A stretch of DNA of 64,000 bases from the NCBI GenBank assembly GCA_028707255.1, contig JAQTUQ010000001.1, positions 44,414 to 108,413 of the forward strand, given 5' to 3'. Below are positions 41,170 through 54,409 of the stretch, piece by piece (the first letter of the stretch is position 1; every line of letters begins with the position of its first letter). The position numbers were made by a program, and so were the translations under genes. Under the pieces are notes generated by a model, which saw only the letters and a program-made list of their open reading frames with translations, did not search any database and had not been told where the DNA came from. Source of the DNA: Dehalococcoidales bacterium. Lineage in GTDB: Bacteria > Chloroflexota > Dehalococcoidia > Dehalococcoidales > UBA5627.

Positions 41170-42438
41170 ATGTTCGATAGAGTTGAAATAATAGTGAAGG
41201 CAGGAAACGGTGGTGACGGGGCCGCCAGTTTTCGCCGCGAAAAGTTCGTTCCGCTGGGGGGGCCTGACGGAGGTGACGGAGGCAGGGGCGGCAGCGTGAT
41301 TATCCGTGCGGACGATGATGTCAGCAATCTCAAGTTCTATCGCCAGAACCGCGTTTACAGCGCCGACAATGGTAAAAACGGCTCAAGCAAGCGTAAATCG
41401 GGTAGAAGCGGAGCCGACCTGATACTGAAAGTCCCGCCCGGAACCATTGTTTCGGAAAAAGTGATACTGGGAAAGGATATCGTGCTGGCAGATTTGAAAG
41501 AGAAGGGGCAGGAAGTGGTGGCGGCAGCCGGCGGTGACGGAGGATTGGGCAACAGCCATTTCGCATCTTCCATCAATCAGGCTCCGGTGCTGGCACAAAA
41601 AGGGGAGGCCGGCGAAGAAAAAACGATTATACTGGAGTTGAAGCTGATTGCGGATGCCGGAATAGTAGGCTATCCCAATGTCGGCAAGTCTTCGCTGGTA
41701 GCAGCAGCTTCGGCTGCCAATCCGAAAATTGCCGATTACCCTTTTACGACGCTGGAGCCGGTGCTGGGCACTGTGATTATCGGCCACCGCAGTTTCGTTC
41801 TGGCGGAAATTCCGGGACTGATTGCCGAAGCCGGTCTTGGAAAGGGGCTGGGGCACGATTTTCTGAGGCATATTGTCAGAACGAGGTTGCTGGTACACCT
41901 GTTAAATGGAGATTCACCATCCCCTGTCGACGACATGATTCAGGTTAACAACGAACTGAGTATCTTCGATTCGGCGCTGAGTAAGAAGCCGCAAATCGTG
42001 GCGGTCAATAAAATCGATTTGCCGCAGGTCAGGGAGCGGATGCCGGAAATCAGTGGCATATTTAAAGAAATCGGAATCAAGGTGCACTTCATTTCCGCAT
42101 TTACGGGGGAAGGAGTGCTCGAGTTGATGGCGGAGGTTTTAAAGGAGCTCGACCATATCAGCCCAAAGGAGGAAGCTCCGGCGACCGAAGAAACATTTGC
42201 TGTATTTCATCCGCAACCGAGGGGCGATAGTATTAAAGTCTCGCGTGACGGAGATGTCTTTGTTATCGAAAACAAGAGCCTGGAGCGTATTATAGAAGGA
42301 ACCGACTCCTTCAATGCGGAGGCGAAACGTCAACTGATCGGGCTTTTAAACCGCCCCCATATCAGGAAAGCGCTGGAGAGAGCCGGGGCCAAACTCGGAG
42401 ACAGGGTGCGTTGTGCCAGTTTCGAATGGCGGTGGTGA
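41170..42438 (+). CDS. obgE: Obg family GTPase
   Basis: MFDRVEIIVKAGNGGDGAASFRREKFVPLGGPDGGDGGRGGSVI; GYPNVGKSSLV. Confidence 0.98.
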   Translation: MFDRVEIIVKAGNGGDGAASFRREKFVPLGGPDGGDGGRGGSVIIRADDDVSNLKFYRQNRVYSADNGKNGSSKRKSGRSGADLILKVPPGTIVSEKVILGKDIVLADLKEKGQEVVAAAGGDGGLGNSHFASSINQAPVLAQKGEAGEEKTIILELKLIADAGIVGYPNVGKSSLVAAASAANPKIADYPFTTLEPVLGTVIIGHRSFVLAEIPGLIAEAGLGKGLGHDFLRHIVRTRLLVHLLNGDSPSPVDDMIQVNNELSIFDSALSKKPQIVAVNKIDLPQVRERMPEISGIFKEIGIKVHFISAFTGEGVLELMAEVLKELDHISPKEEAPATEETFAVFHPQPRGDSIKVSRDGDVFVIENKSLERIIEGTDSFNAEAKRQLIGLLNRPHIRKALERAGAKLGDRVRCASFEWRW

Positions 42439-42442
42439 TAAA

Positions 42443-43042
42443 ATGAAATTGGGAGTTCTGGGAGGTACCTTTGACCCGGTTCATAACGGGCATATTATGA
42501 TGGCTGAAGCTGCACTCTTGCATCTCAATCTATCAGAAGTGGTATTCATTCCTGCCGGATGTCCGCGTTTCAAGGGTAAGGAATCGGTTACCGCAGCCAA
42601 GCATCGCCTCAAGATGGTCGAACTGGCTATAGTTGGGAAGCCCTCATTTCGATTATCGGCTATGGAAATCGAGAGGAGAGGGGTAACCTATACCGTTGAT
42701 ACTTTGAGAGAGCTGAAAAGCAGTCCGGAGCCGCAGGACGAGCTCTTCTTTATCATGGGGTGGGACAGTTTAAAAGAACTCCCGTTATGGCATCGACCCT
42801 CAGAATTGATATCACTTTGCAGACTGATTGTGGTGCCGAGAGCGGGTTGCCCGAAACCGGATATAGCGGAACTGGAGAAAGTTGTCCCCGGACTTTCGCT
42901 GCGCATAATCATGCTTGATGAGCCGCAAATAGAAATATCTTCATCCGATATAAGGGAAGATGTTAAAAACGGCGCCGATATCAGAGGGCTGGTTCCAGGA
43001 GCGGTTGCCGATTACATCGCTGAGAACGGGCTGTACAGGTAA
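42443..43042 (+). CDS. nadD: Nicotinate-nucleotide adenylyltransferase
   Basis: Start MKLGVLGGTFDPVHNGHIMMAEAA; SSSDIREDVKNG. Confidence 0.95.
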   Translation: MKLGVLGGTFDPVHNGHIMMAEAALLHLNLSEVVFIPAGCPRFKGKESVTAAKHRLKMVELAIVGKPSFRLSAMEIERRGVTYTVDTLRELKSSPEPQDELFFIMGWDSLKELPLWHRPSELISLCRLIVVPRAGCPKPDIAELEKVVPGLSLRIIMLDEPQIEISSSDIREDVKNGADIRGLVPGAVADYIAENGLYR

Positions 43043-43411
43043 AACAGGATTGTACGAAGTCCCGGCAAAGTTTAAAATCCGCTCATATACCCTTCGATAA
43101 ACTCAGGGCGAGCGGATTTTTATTATTATTCGTGAAAAAATGCCTTTCCTCGGGGGAAGGTGTCTCCCGGTTTGTCAGTGAGACGGATGAGGGTTATTAT
43201 AGCCTCTTTCCACCCCCCAGATCCTTCGTCCACCCTTTGTGGTCTCAGGATGACAGTAAGGGTGTTGTCATGCTGAATTCATAATGGTCGAACGAAGTCC
43301 CGATTGCCTCGAGACTCCATCCTCGCAAGGACAGTATATGTTAAACTATGAGCGCAAGCATCGATAAGGCTGTCAAAAGGGCTGATAGACGAAATAGGCT
43401 GATTTGTTAAC

Positions 43412-45340
<1,929 letters not shown>

Positions 45341-45530
45341 TTACACTCTTGCTATTATAAAAGATGGATTTGGTACACAATAATAAAAGAGGCAGACCGT
45401 TTCTGCTGCCCCGTTTTTATTCTATCTTTAATTATACCATAATTTCATGGTGGTGGTAAAACTTTCAAAGCTAAAAGGTTATTATTAAACGCTCTTAAAG
45501 ATATAAACGAATTATTAAATCCCGGATGCA

Positions 45531-45558
45531 TAAAAGGAGGCAATTGCCTCCTTTTATA
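45531..45558 (-). terminator. Perfect 26-nt palindrome, likely terminator
   Basis: TAAAAGGAGGCAATTGCCTCCTTTTA, downstream of 45588 gene. Confidence 0.65.
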
Positions 45559-45587
45559 TTCAAACCGGTTTATTAGAACAGTTGTTT

Positions 45588-45824
45588 CTATTTTACTTCA
45601 TCCAGGGCATCCTGAATATCTTTAGCCATCTTTAGAAACACTTTTCTCAACCGTTTCATAACCTCTTCAGCTGCCTTTTCTCCTGCCAATCTGGCTTCGT
45701 CGGCTGCTTTCTTGGCATCCTCTGCCGCTTTTTTAGCATCCTCGGTAGCCGATTCGATGTCATCCAGAAGCATCGGTAACGGGGTATTCATTATTCCGTG
45801 TTTTTTCTCAGGTTCTTTTTCCAT
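45588..45824 (-). CDS. Ala/Lys-rich helical protein, unknown
   Basis: 78 aa; PLPMLLDDIESATEDAKKAAEDAKKAADEARLAGEKAAEEV; shares PLPxxLDD motif with 45880 gene. Confidence 0.65.
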   Translation of the reverse strand: MEKEPEKKHGIMNTPLPMLLDDIESATEDAKKAAEDAKKAADEARLAGEKAAEEVMKRLRKVFLKMAKDIQDALDEVK

Positions 45825-45879
45825 TTCCCCTCCTTTAAAATGCCGTTTGCTTTAACAGCCGGGGTTATATGCCACGGAT

Positions 45880-46263
45880 TTAAAGGGCTTCCACCAGAGC
45901 TACGGCCAGAAAGACTGCGCCGAAAACTAAAGCCAGGATTAAAACGATGGCGGTGATAACCCATTCGCTTTGCGAAATCCTCTTGATTACCGCTTTTACC
46001 AGCGCTTCTTCGGCTTTAGCCAGGGCCTCTTCGGCTTGCCTTTTAGCTTCCTGGGCTACCCTCTCCCCGTTTTCCTTTGAATCTTTGGCTGCGGCAATGG
46101 CGTCTGCTGCCGCCCTTGCCGCCAGTCTGGCTGATTCCTGTGCTTCTCTTGAGGCTAAAATCGCCGACCTGATGTGTTCGTCCAGGTCATCCAGGATTTT
46201 TGGTAACGGTTTAACGAGAACTTTAGCGCCCGATTCTTCGGTTTGCATTACATCTTCACCCAT
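45880..46263 (-). CDS. Ala-rich helical protein with C-terminal TM anchor, unknown
   Basis: 127 aa; KPLPKILDDLDEHIRSAILASREAQESARLAARAAADAIAAAKD...; C-terminal VITAIVLILALVFGAVFLAVALVEAL. Confidence 0.7.
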   Translation of the reverse strand: MGEDVMQTEESGAKVLVKPLPKILDDLDEHIRSAILASREAQESARLAARAAADAIAAAKDSKENGERVAQEAKRQAEEALAKAEEALVKAVIKRISQSEWVITAIVLILALVFGAVFLAVALVEAL

Positions 46264-46499
46264 GATGCCCCTCCTTAAAATGATTAAGAATAATCGACAC
46301 TATCAAACATCGCTTATGCGACGTAAAATGACGAAGACACAAAAAGCAAACATCTTAAATAATCACAGGACGCCAAGAATAAGTTTAATACTAGCGGCGC
46401 GGGTAATCAATAGGTTTTTAGAGGTTAAAGAAGATTTTACGGAAATTATTATTAAAACTCCGCAGGGATTGGTCATTAAGAAATAATATAAGGGGATTT

Positions 46500-46575
46500 T
46501 GGTACCCCCAAGCGGATTCGAACCGCTGTTGCCGGCGTGAAAGGCCAGTGTCCTGGGCCTCTAGACGATGGGGGC
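46500..46575 (-). tRNA. tRNA-Glu (anticodon TTC)
   Basis: Reverse complement GCCCCCATCGTCTAGAGGCCCAGGACACTGGCCTTTCACGCCGGCAACAGCGGTTCGAATCCGCTTGGGGGTACCA. Confidence 0.95.
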
Positions 46576-46808
46576 ACTGGAATAAGTATACCAAAGGTCG
46601 CTTTTGTTTTCAACGTTACCTAAGACCGATGCATTTTAAGTCCTGCGGTATCGGCGTAAACCAGTTGAAAGATAATCCTTTTCGTCTTTGTTGTCATCTG
46701 TCTATCTTCGCTCCGAACCGGCTGTAAACAAATTTCTCCGGTTGATCTATATACTTGCCAACAGCGGATAAACCGATATAATATAAAAACAGGGCCTTCT
46801 TAAAATAG

Positions 46809-47663
46809 TTGAGGAACAGGGGAATGCACAGAGAATACCCGTCATTACCGGCTACCCGTTGCGGAAATACCGTTTTTAACTGGGGTAAACGCACCTATGT
46901 AATGGGCATCATCAATGTCAGCCCCGATTCTTTTTCAGGGGACGGGTTGTGCAGTTTCGACTCTGCAATCGCACAGGCAAAGCGATTTATCGACCAGGGG
47001 GCTGATATCATCGATGTCGGCGGGGAATCTACCAGGCCGGATTCGCAACCGGTTTCTGCAGAAGAAGAAACAGCCAGGGTGGTCCCGGTAATAGAAGCGC
47101 TCTCCCGTGAAATATGCGTTCCGATAAGCATAGATACCTATAAATCAGCCGTTGCCCGCTGTGCTGTTAAAGCCGGCGCTGGTATGATAAATGACGTCTG
47201 GGGATTAAAAAAATCCCCAGAACTGGCAGAGATTGCGGCTGAGGCAAAAATACCCATAATCATTACCAGCAACCAGCGGGATGAACCATGCCGGGATATA
47301 ATGTCGGCAGTAATCTTCGACCTTGAAGATAAAATCCGGCTGGCGGAGAATAGCGGAGTAAAGCCGGAAAATATTATAATTGACCCGGGTATCGGTTTCG
47401 GTAAAACGCTGGAGCAGAATCTTGAAATCGTCAGGCGGCTGGCTGAGCTTAAACTCTTGGGCAAGCCGATTTTACTGGGCACTTCGCGCAAGTCGCTTAT
47501 CGGGAAAGTGCTGGATTTACCGCCGGAACAGCGGCTGGAGGGGACGGCGGCAACGGTGGCCATTGGTATTGCCAACGGCACCGATATTATAAGAGTGCAC
47601 GATGTCGAACAGATGGTGCGGGTTTGCCGCATGAGCGATGCTATAATACGGAGAAAGGAATAA
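46809..47663 (+). CDS. folP: Dihydropteroate synthase
   Basis: YVMGIINVSPDSFSGDGL; QGADIIDVGGESTRPDSQPVSAEEE; DPGIGFGKTLEQN. Confidence 0.97.
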   Translation: MRNRGMHREYPSLPATRCGNTVFNWGKRTYVMGIINVSPDSFSGDGLCSFDSAIAQAKRFIDQGADIIDVGGESTRPDSQPVSAEEETARVVPVIEALSREICVPISIDTYKSAVARCAVKAGAGMINDVWGLKKSPELAEIAAEAKIPIIITSNQRDEPCRDIMSAVIFDLEDKIRLAENSGVKPENIIIDPGIGFGKTLEQNLEIVRRLAELKLLGKPILLGTSRKSLIGKVLDLPPEQRLEGTAATVAIGIANGTDIIRVHDVEQMVRVCRMSDAIIRRKE

Positions 47664-47668
47664 AATAA

Positions 47669-48172
47669 ATGGCAGCAATGAAATATACAACGGTATATTT
47701 AGGGCTGGGTTCCAACCTGGGAGACCGCAAGGATAACCTGGACAAAGCGATAGACTATCTATCACAGAGGATACGCATAACTGCGAAATCCTCCATATAC
47801 GATACCGAGGCGATGGAGAACCGTGAACAGCCGCGCTTTCTAAACATGGTTTGCCAGGCGCAAACAATCTTTAAGCCGCAGGACATCTTGATGCTGGCAA
47901 AGTCTATCGAACGCAAAATGGGGCGTCAGCCGAACTCCCACAATGCTCCCCGCCCGATCGATATCGATATCCTGCTTTACGGTGATGAAGTAATCGATAC
48001 TCCGGAATTAAACATCCCGCATCCCTCTTTACCTAACCGGGCGTTTGCGCTGGTCCCCCTGGCGGAAATCGTCCCCAACCTGGTGCATCCGGTCACCAAA
48101 AAGACTATGAACACCATGCTTACGGAACTTGAAAACGGCATTCAGGGCGTTATGAAGATAAACTGCCCGTAG
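47669..48172 (+). CDS. folK: 2-amino-4-hydroxy-6-hydroxymethyldihydropteridine diphosphokinase
   Basis: YLGLGSNLGDRKDNLDKAI; RKMGRQPNSHNAPRPIDIDILLYG. Confidence 0.96.
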   Translation: MAAMKYTTVYLGLGSNLGDRKDNLDKAIDYLSQRIRITAKSSIYDTEAMENREQPRFLNMVCQAQTIFKPQDILMLAKSIERKMGRQPNSHNAPRPIDIDILLYGDEVIDTPELNIPHPSLPNRAFALVPLAEIVPNLVHPVTKKTMNTMLTELENGIQGVMKINCP

Positions 48173-48319
48173 GTTTTTTATCAATCAAAAGTATGAATAT
48201 TGATTCAGCCGCTTCCTTCGACAGGCTCAGGATGAGCGGCTTGTTAATTTAATTCCGCTCGACCGAGGAGACTGGATGTATCCCGAAAAAAGGTGAGTCA
48301 ACAAGTAAAGGATTATAAA

Positions 48320-48691
48320 ATGTTTAAATTATCTGTAGAACAGCACTTCGATGCCGCCCATGCCCTGAGGGGTTATAAGGGCAAGTGCGAGAATTTGCAC
48401 GGCCACCGTTTTCAGGTGAAGGTTAAAGTCACATCATCACAACTGGATGACATCGGGCTGGCTTTCGACTTTAGCGAATTGAAAAGGATTTTACAAGAAG
48501 TGCTTTCCCGGTTCGACCATGCCAATCTGAACGAAACGCCGCCGTTCGATAAAATCAATCCCTCTTCGGAAAACATCGCCCGCACCGTCTACGAGGCGAT
48601 GAAAATCGAGCTGAAAGATGCGCCGGTCAAGCTGGCTGCCGTCAAGGTGTGGGAATCGCCGGAGAGCGCCGTGGAGTACCGGGAGGATTGA
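48320..48691 (+). CDS. queD: 6-pyruvoyl-tetrahydropterin synthase/QueD family
   Basis: Likely start MFKLSVEQHFDAAHALRGYKGKCENLHGHRFQVKVKV. Confidence 0.88.
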   Translation: MFKLSVEQHFDAAHALRGYKGKCENLHGHRFQVKVKVTSSQLDDIGLAFDFSELKRILQEVLSRFDHANLNETPPFDKINPSSENIARTVYEAMKIELKDAPVKLAAVKVWESPESAVEYRED

Positions 48692-48693
48692 AC

Positions 48694-49278
48694 CTATAGC
48701 AGGTGGCTGATTAGAATCCGGAGTCCGATAGCAATCAAGACAAGCCCGCCGATAAGTTCCGCCCGCTTGCCGAGCACTTTGCCGGCTTTCCTGCCCAGCA
48801 GAAATCCAAGTATCGAAATCAGGAAGGCGGTTACGCCGATAACTCCGCTGGCTACGGCAATGTTTACTTCGAGGAAGGCGAACGTCAATCCCACCGCCAA
48901 AGCGTCTATGCTGGTGGCAATCGACAGGGTTAAAAGGGTGCTCAACTTTGTAATATCGGTCGTGCATTCTTTATCTTCCTTGCGGAAGGATTCCCAGACC
49001 ATCTGGCCGCCGATAAAAGCTAAAAGCCCGAAAGCCAGCCAGTGGTCGTAGTCGGCAATCAGGTCGACGACGGTTTGTCCCGCCAGCCATCCGAGAAGCG
49101 GCATCAGGGCTTGAAAAATACCGAACGATAAAGAAGCGATTATAACCTGTTTTCTGGAAACAGACTTCATGGCAATGCATCCGCTGAAAGCAACGGCGAA
49201 GCAATCAGCCGAAAGGCCGATTGCAATTATAAATATGGAGATTAAATCAAGGCTATCCATCTGGTCGATTGTGTCCAA
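48694..49278 (-). CDS. mntP: Manganese efflux pump MntP
   Basis: AIGLSADCFAVAFSGCIAM...ATSIDALAVGLTFAFL. Confidence 0.94.
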   Translation of the reverse strand: MDTIDQMDSLDLISIFIIAIGLSADCFAVAFSGCIAMKSVSRKQVIIASLSFGIFQALMPLLGWLAGQTVVDLIADYDHWLAFGLLAFIGGQMVWESFRKEDKECTTDITKLSTLLTLSIATSIDALAVGLTFAFLEVNIAVASGVIGVTAFLISILGFLLGRKAGKVLGKRAELIGGLVLIAIGLRILISHLL

Positions 49279-49578
49279 AATGCGATTCTTAATTATATGG
49301 TTATTATCAAGTCGCTATGGATTCGACAAGCTTCCTTCGAGAACCTCAGGACAGGCACCATGAGCGACTCGGTTAATTTTAGTTCGTTCTGTGTGCTTAA
49401 TTTGCAAAAAGCAGATTGATTAAAGCATAATAACTAAAATTTTTCAAAAAAATACTTGTAATTATTCCGTAAATAAGATTATTATTGTTAGACTTCGATT
49501 TGTGATACTTGACAGGCTGGGGTAAAATATTTGTTTATAAAAAAAGTTATTAGTTCAGGGATGGAATAAATAATAATC

Positions 49579-50412
49579 ATGTCGTATGAAAAAGAAGAAC
49601 AAGCCAGGTTAATGAGGCAACAGAGTAAAAATGCCATAGCTCTGGCTATGGAAGGTCGCTGGCGTGAAGCTGTTGAGGCCAATAAAGCCATCATAGATAA
49701 CTTTCCTGACGATGTGGATTCCTTCAATCGGCTGGGTCGCGCTTATATGGAACTTGGGGAATATACGGCTGCCAGTGAAGCCTATACGCGTGCCAGGCAA
49801 CTGGACCCTCACAACAATATTGCCGAAAAGAACCTGCACCGCATTGCTCACCTTATCGAAACGGGAGCTATACCCGAAGAGAATGCTTCGAGGGTGGAAC
49901 CGAATGTATTTATCGAGGAAACCGGCAAAGCCGGTGTAGTAAAATTGTTTCATCTGGCTCCCAAGAAGGATTTGGCCAGGGTAGATGCCGGCGACAGGGT
50001 GCTTTTAAAAATAGCCGATTCGAATCTCGTGGTGGAAAACAGCCACAATGAATATCTTGGTTTGATTGAACTCAGGCACAGCCAGCGGCTTATTAGATTG
50101 ATGAACGGCGGCAACCAGTATTCAGCGACGGTCATCAGCGTTTCCGATGATAACCTGGCAATAATCATCAGGGAGACCTATCAGCACCCGTCACAGTTTG
50201 GGCAACTCTCTTTCCCTTCCAAAGGCATCAACAATATCAGGCCTTATGTCAGCGATAAGTTGTTGAGACGAAGGCTGGAGTATGACGATTCACTGACCGA
50301 TCTGGAATATACAGCCGACAGTGGTGAGGATGTAGACCTGCTGTCAGAAGAAATAACGGAAGACAGCGGCGATAGCGATGAACTCGGTGAAGAAGACGAG
50401 CAGGAGGTTTAA
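49579..50412 (+). CDS. TPR-repeat protein
   Basis: AMEGRWREAVEANKAIIDNFPDDVDSFNRLGRAYMELGEYTAASEAYTRARQLDPHNNIAEKNL; acidic tail. Confidence 0.8.
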   Translation: MSYEKEEQARLMRQQSKNAIALAMEGRWREAVEANKAIIDNFPDDVDSFNRLGRAYMELGEYTAASEAYTRARQLDPHNNIAEKNLHRIAHLIETGAIPEENASRVEPNVFIEETGKAGVVKLFHLAPKKDLARVDAGDRVLLKIADSNLVVENSHNEYLGLIELRHSQRLIRLMNGGNQYSATVISVSDDNLAIIIRETYQHPSQFGQLSFPSKGINNIRPYVSDKLLRRRLEYDDSLTDLEYTADSGEDVDLLSEEITEDSGDSDELGEEDEQEV

Positions 50413-50418
50413 AGCGAT

Positions 50419-52869
50419 ATGAGTGCAGGTAACATTAGGGATATTAAAATCGATGAAGAGGTAAAAAGCTCTTATCTCGATTATGCTATGAGCGTTATAG
50501 TTTCCAGGGCTTTGCCCGACGTACGTGACGGCTTAAAGCCGGTGCACCGCCGTATCCTGTACGCCATGCAGGGACTGGGGCTTTACCATTCGACTCCGCA
50601 CAAGAAAAGCGCCCGTGTCGTCGGTGAAGTACTTGGTAAATATCATCCGCACGGCGATTCCTCGGTATACGATGCCATGGTACGCATGGCGCAGCCTTTC
50701 TCGATGAGGCATACATTGGTAGACGGGCAGGGAAACTTCGGCAGTGTCGATAACGACCCCCCGGCGGCTATGCGTTACACCGAGGTACGCCTTGAGACTA
50801 TTGCCGAGCAGATGCTGGCGGATCTGGATAAAGATACGGTGGATTTCATGCCCAACTTCGACGACAGCCTGCAGGAACCGGTGGTTCTTCCCAGCCGTAT
50901 TCCCAATCTCTTAATCAATGGTAGTTCAGGTATCGCTGTCGGTATGGCGACCAATATTCCGCCGCACAATTTAAACGAGGTCTGCGATGCCCTAACTTAT
51001 CTGATCGACAATCCCGATGCCGGGGTCGATGAGCTGATGAAATATATAAAAGGCCCCGATTTCCCCACCGGAGGCGTTATTTTAGGCAGGGACGGCATTG
51101 TCAGTGCTTATGCTACCGGTCATGGAAAGGTCTTGGTAAGAGCCAAGGCTTATTACGAAGAATCTACAACCGGGCGACAGCAGATAATAGTAACCGAATT
51201 GCCTTACCAGACAAACAAGGCGGCGCTGGTGGAAAAAATTGCCGAACTGGTTAAGGATAAAAAGATTGCCGGAATCAGTGACCTGCGCGATGAATCGGAC
51301 AGGGACGGGTTACGCATAGTAATCGAACTGAAGAAAGAGGCCCAGTCACGCCAGGTATTAAACGCTCTATATAAATATACCGCCATGCAGTCCTCGTTCT
51401 TCGTGAATATGCTGGCGCTGGTAGACGGGCAGCCGCGTGTAATCAGCCTTAAAGAGGCCTTGCAGTATTTCCTCGATTTCCGTCATGAAGTGCTGACGCG
51501 CCGCACCCGTTTCGAGCTAAAGGGAGCGCAGGACAGGGCTCATATTCTCGAAGGCTTGAAGAAAGCGCTGGACTTTATCGATGAAGTCATCAAGACCATC
51601 CGCCAGTCTAAATCGGCGGAAGATGCCCGCAAAGAATTGATGTCCAAATTCGAACTGTCGCAGATTCAGGCACAGGCCATCCTCGACATGCAGTTGAGGC
51701 GTCTGGCCAGTCTTGAAAGACAGAAGATACTCGAAGAATATGAAGCAGTACTTAAGACAATCGCTTATCTGGAAGATTTACTTGCCAATCCGCGCAAGAT
51801 GATGATTCTGGTAAAGGATGAACTGGGAGAATTGAAATCCAAGTCCGGTAATCCGCGCCAGACCGAAATCAGCATTCAGGAAGCGCTCGATTTTAGCGAG
51901 GAAGACCTGATTCCGCACCAGAGAATGGTAGTCACTTTAAGCGAGCGCGGTTTCGTAAAGAGAGTGCCTTCCAAAGCCTATACCCTGCAGCACCGTGGCG
52001 GCAAAGGAATCATCGGCATGGTAACCCGCGAACTGGATGCCGTCAGGTTCCTGGTGGTTGGCGATACACACGATACGCTGTTATTCTTTACGGACAAGGG
52101 CAAGGTTTTCTGCACCAAGTGCCACGAGGTACCGGTAGATATCTCGCGTATCTCGAAAGGCATGGCGGTGGTAAACCTGTTCCCGATTCCGCAGGGCGAA
52201 AGGGTAACTGCGGTGATTGCGGTCAGCGAATTCAAGGAAGATAACTTCCTGCTGATGGCTACCGCTAACGGCGAGGTTAAAAAGACGTCGGTCGACAGTT
52301 TCAGCGCGGTACGCTCAAGCGGACTGATTGCCATGGATTTAACCAGGGGAGACAGCCTGGTCGCCGTGTGCCAGGGTAAAGAGACGGACGACGTGCTGAT
52401 GATTACTAAAAAAGGCCAGTCCATCAGGTTCCCCATTTCCGAATTGAGAACCAGTTTGAGAGCCAGCGGCGGTGTCTGTGGTATCAAACTGGAAAAGGAT
52501 GACAGGGTAGTCAGCATGGATGTGGCGCAACCCGGCTCATTCGTACTCACGGTCACTTCGGGTGGGCATGGCAAACTGACTCCCATCGAGGACTATCCGT
52601 TGCAGCATCGCGCCGGTAGCGGTGTAATCACTTTCAAGATAGTGGAAAAGACCGGTGACGTGGCGGCAGCCCGTGCGGTAACCCCGGATCAGCAGGTGAT
52701 GATAATCTCCGCCAACGGGATTATCACTCTAACTCCTGTAAAGGAAAAAGACCCGCGGCTGGGAATCACGATACAGGGCAGGAGCACCCAGGGCGTGCGC
52801 CTGATGAAGCTGGAGGCAAGTGACAGCGTGGTTGCCATCACCGCTTACGATGGCGAAGACAGAGAGTAA
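50419..52869 (+). CDS. gyrA: DNA gyrase subunit A
   Basis: [57 protein letters not shown]-terminal beta-pinwheel repeats with QHRGGKGI. Confidence 0.98.
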   Translation: MSAGNIRDIKIDEEVKSSYLDYAMSVIVSRALPDVRDGLKPVHRRILYAMQGLGLYHSTPHKKSARVVGEVLGKYHPHGDSSVYDAMVRMAQPFSMRHTLVDGQGNFGSVDNDPPAAMRYTEVRLETIAEQMLADLDKDTVDFMPNFDDSLQEPVVLPSRIPNLLINGSSGIAVGMATNIPPHNLNEVCDALTYLIDNPDAGVDELMKYIKGPDFPTGGVILGRDGIVSAYATGHGKVLVRAKAYYEESTTGRQQIIVTELPYQTNKAALVEKIAELVKDKKIAGISDLRDESDRDGLRIVIELKKEAQSRQVLNALYKYTAMQSSFFVNMLALVDGQPRVISLKEALQYFLDFRHEVLTRRTRFELKGAQDRAHILEGLKKALDFIDEVIKTIRQSKSAEDARKELMSKFELSQIQAQAILDMQLRRLASLERQKILEEYEAVLKTIAYLEDLLANPRKMMILVKDELGELKSKSGNPRQTEISIQEALDFSEEDLIPHQRMVVTLSERGFVKRVPSKAYTLQHRGGKGIIGMVTRELDAVRFLVVGDTHDTLLFFTDKGKVFCTKCHEVPVDISRISKGMAVVNLFPIPQGERVTAVIAVSEFKEDNFLLMATANGEVKKTSVDSFSAVRSSGLIAMDLTRGDSLVAVCQGKETDDVLMITKKGQSIRFPISELRTSLRASGGVCGIKLEKDDRVVSMDVAQPGSFVLTVTSGGHGKLTPIEDYPLQHRAGSGVITFKIVEKTGDVAAARAVTPDQQVMIISANGIITLTPVKEKDPRLGITIQGRSTQGVRLMKLEASDSVVAITAYDGEDRE

Positions 52870-52892
52870 CGTTTTCTTGATAAAAGGATATG

Positions 52893-52928
52893 AAAAGGGG
52901 CTGTCCCGACATCGGGACAGCCCCTTTT
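52893..52928. terminator. Strong (possibly bidirectional) terminator between gyrA and 52973 gene
   Basis: AAAAGGGGCTGTCCCGA-CA-TCGGGACAGCCCCTTTT. Confidence 0.88.
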
Positions 52929-52972
52929 GTGTTTTTAAACCTGAGATAGAGGAAAACTTAATCTGTCAATAT

Positions 52973-54379
52973 CTAATTCAGCATAGCCATTAGTGTAGTA
53001 TGAAAGCCATCAATGGATAAAGCGCTTACCATTTCTTTTTTGATTTCTTCCGAAAATGCATTGAAGTATGCCTGCGGGTCAGCGGCTTTGATGGTATAAA
53101 GCCACCTGTATAACGCTCCGTCAACATCCTCCACCACAACTCCTTCCCCGTTTATTCCCCTTGTATCGACATAAACATCAAGCCCCGCACCGGTATTGCT
53201 GTAATGCAACACTCCGTTGTTAAAACCATAACTGACCATCTTAGTAGATGTTACTACAGTGACGTTAGAAGTAATATTTTCGAAATAATTCTTGATAGCC
53301 TGCTGACCTTCTTCCGGTAGAGCATTGAAGAAAATTATCGGGTCGGATGAATAGCTGAATAATTCCATAACCTCTCTAATTGCAGCAGGGTCGCTCCAAT
53401 CTTCATCACCGGTAATGGATTCTATGGCATCTTCAACAGGGATGATATCGAAGCCTAATTCATAGACTTCCTTTTCCCACCCCGATAGTAGATTGCCTGA
53501 GTAGTCCAGCGGGAGTTCTATGGTGATATCCGCATCGAAATTATAGTAACTGGTTACATGAGTCGTTATATATTTATCACTCTGAACAACCTGTTTTATC
53601 TGGCGTATCAAATAATCGTCCTTCCCTATCCATATTTCAACCTTGGTATCGCCAATCTTCAGGGTTCCAATGTAGTGCAGACAGGTTACGCCGTCTATCA
53701 CTTCGTCATCCATCTGCTCCAGTTCTTCCATAAACTCCAGCATTGCCACAGCATGCTCCTTGCTCATGGTACCGCCATTTCCATAAAATAAATAATACAG
53801 GTCGCCGGCCGTCTGCAACAGAAAATTCTTATCCTCCGATTGATAATATTGATAAACTCCGTCATAATATATCTCGTAGTTCTCTATTATGCGGCTGACA
53901 ACACCGTTATTGGTGGAATTATAGGAACGGCTATAAGTTAAATGTGCAAGGTCCGGTAAGATAAACTTAAATATCTTCTCTGTAGCAGCTTGTTCGATAT
54001 CAGGGTTATCGATATTTACTGTTATATTGGAACTTTTGACACAATAGGATTGTATATTTTCGCTCGCCTCTTTCGCCTTGGCAAGTAAAGTGACGTAACC
54101 GTTGTTTCCACCCCACGGCTGCAAGACAAACAACATGGCTACGATAGCCACAACTGAAAGTGCAAATACAGCGGGGCGCAGCCAGTTATTCCTATTAACC
54201 CCTTTAATCGTATTCATAATGGGAATCCTTCTCCTTTTTACGGCTTCCGCCGTTTTATTCGAGGCGGATTCATAATTTTTTAATAAAACCGTTTTCAAGA
54301 GCCTTCGGTGAGTATGAAGTTCGGCCTCCGGAAGCCGGGCGCTCTCCAACTTTTTTATTAAATCCTCATTTTTCATCAT
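52973..54379 (-). CDS. Membrane-anchored LolA/RseB-like protein, putative anti-sigma partner
   Basis: 468 aa; cytoplasmic N-term, one TM (RPAVFALSVVAIVAMLFVLQPWG), extracytoplasmic domain; adjacent to ECF sigma gene. Confidence 0.7.
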   Translation of the reverse strand: MMKNEDLIKKLESARLPEAELHTHRRLLKTVLLKNYESASNKTAEAVKRRRIPIMNTIKGVNRNNWLRPAVFALSVVAIVAMLFVLQPWGGNNGYVTLLAKAKEASENIQSYCVKSSNITVNIDNPDIEQAATEKIFKFILPDLAHLTYSRSYNSTNNGVVSRIIENYEIYYDGVYQYYQSEDKNFLLQTAGDLYYLFYGNGGTMSKEHAVAMLEFMEELEQMDDEVIDGVTCLHYIGTLKIGDTKVEIWIGKDDYLIRQIKQVVQSDKYITTHVTSYYNFDADITIELPLDYSGNLLSGWEKEVYELGFDIIPVEDAIESITGDEDWSDPAAIREVMELFSYSSDPIIFFNALPEEGQQAIKNYFENITSNVTVVTSTKMVSYGFNNGVLHYSNTGAGLDVYVDTRGINGEGVVVEDVDGALYRWLYTIKAADPQAYFNAFSEEIKKEMVSALSIDGFHTTLMAMLN

Positions 54380-54409
54380 CCACCTCTATAAAGGATAACC
54401 GTTGAGTTT

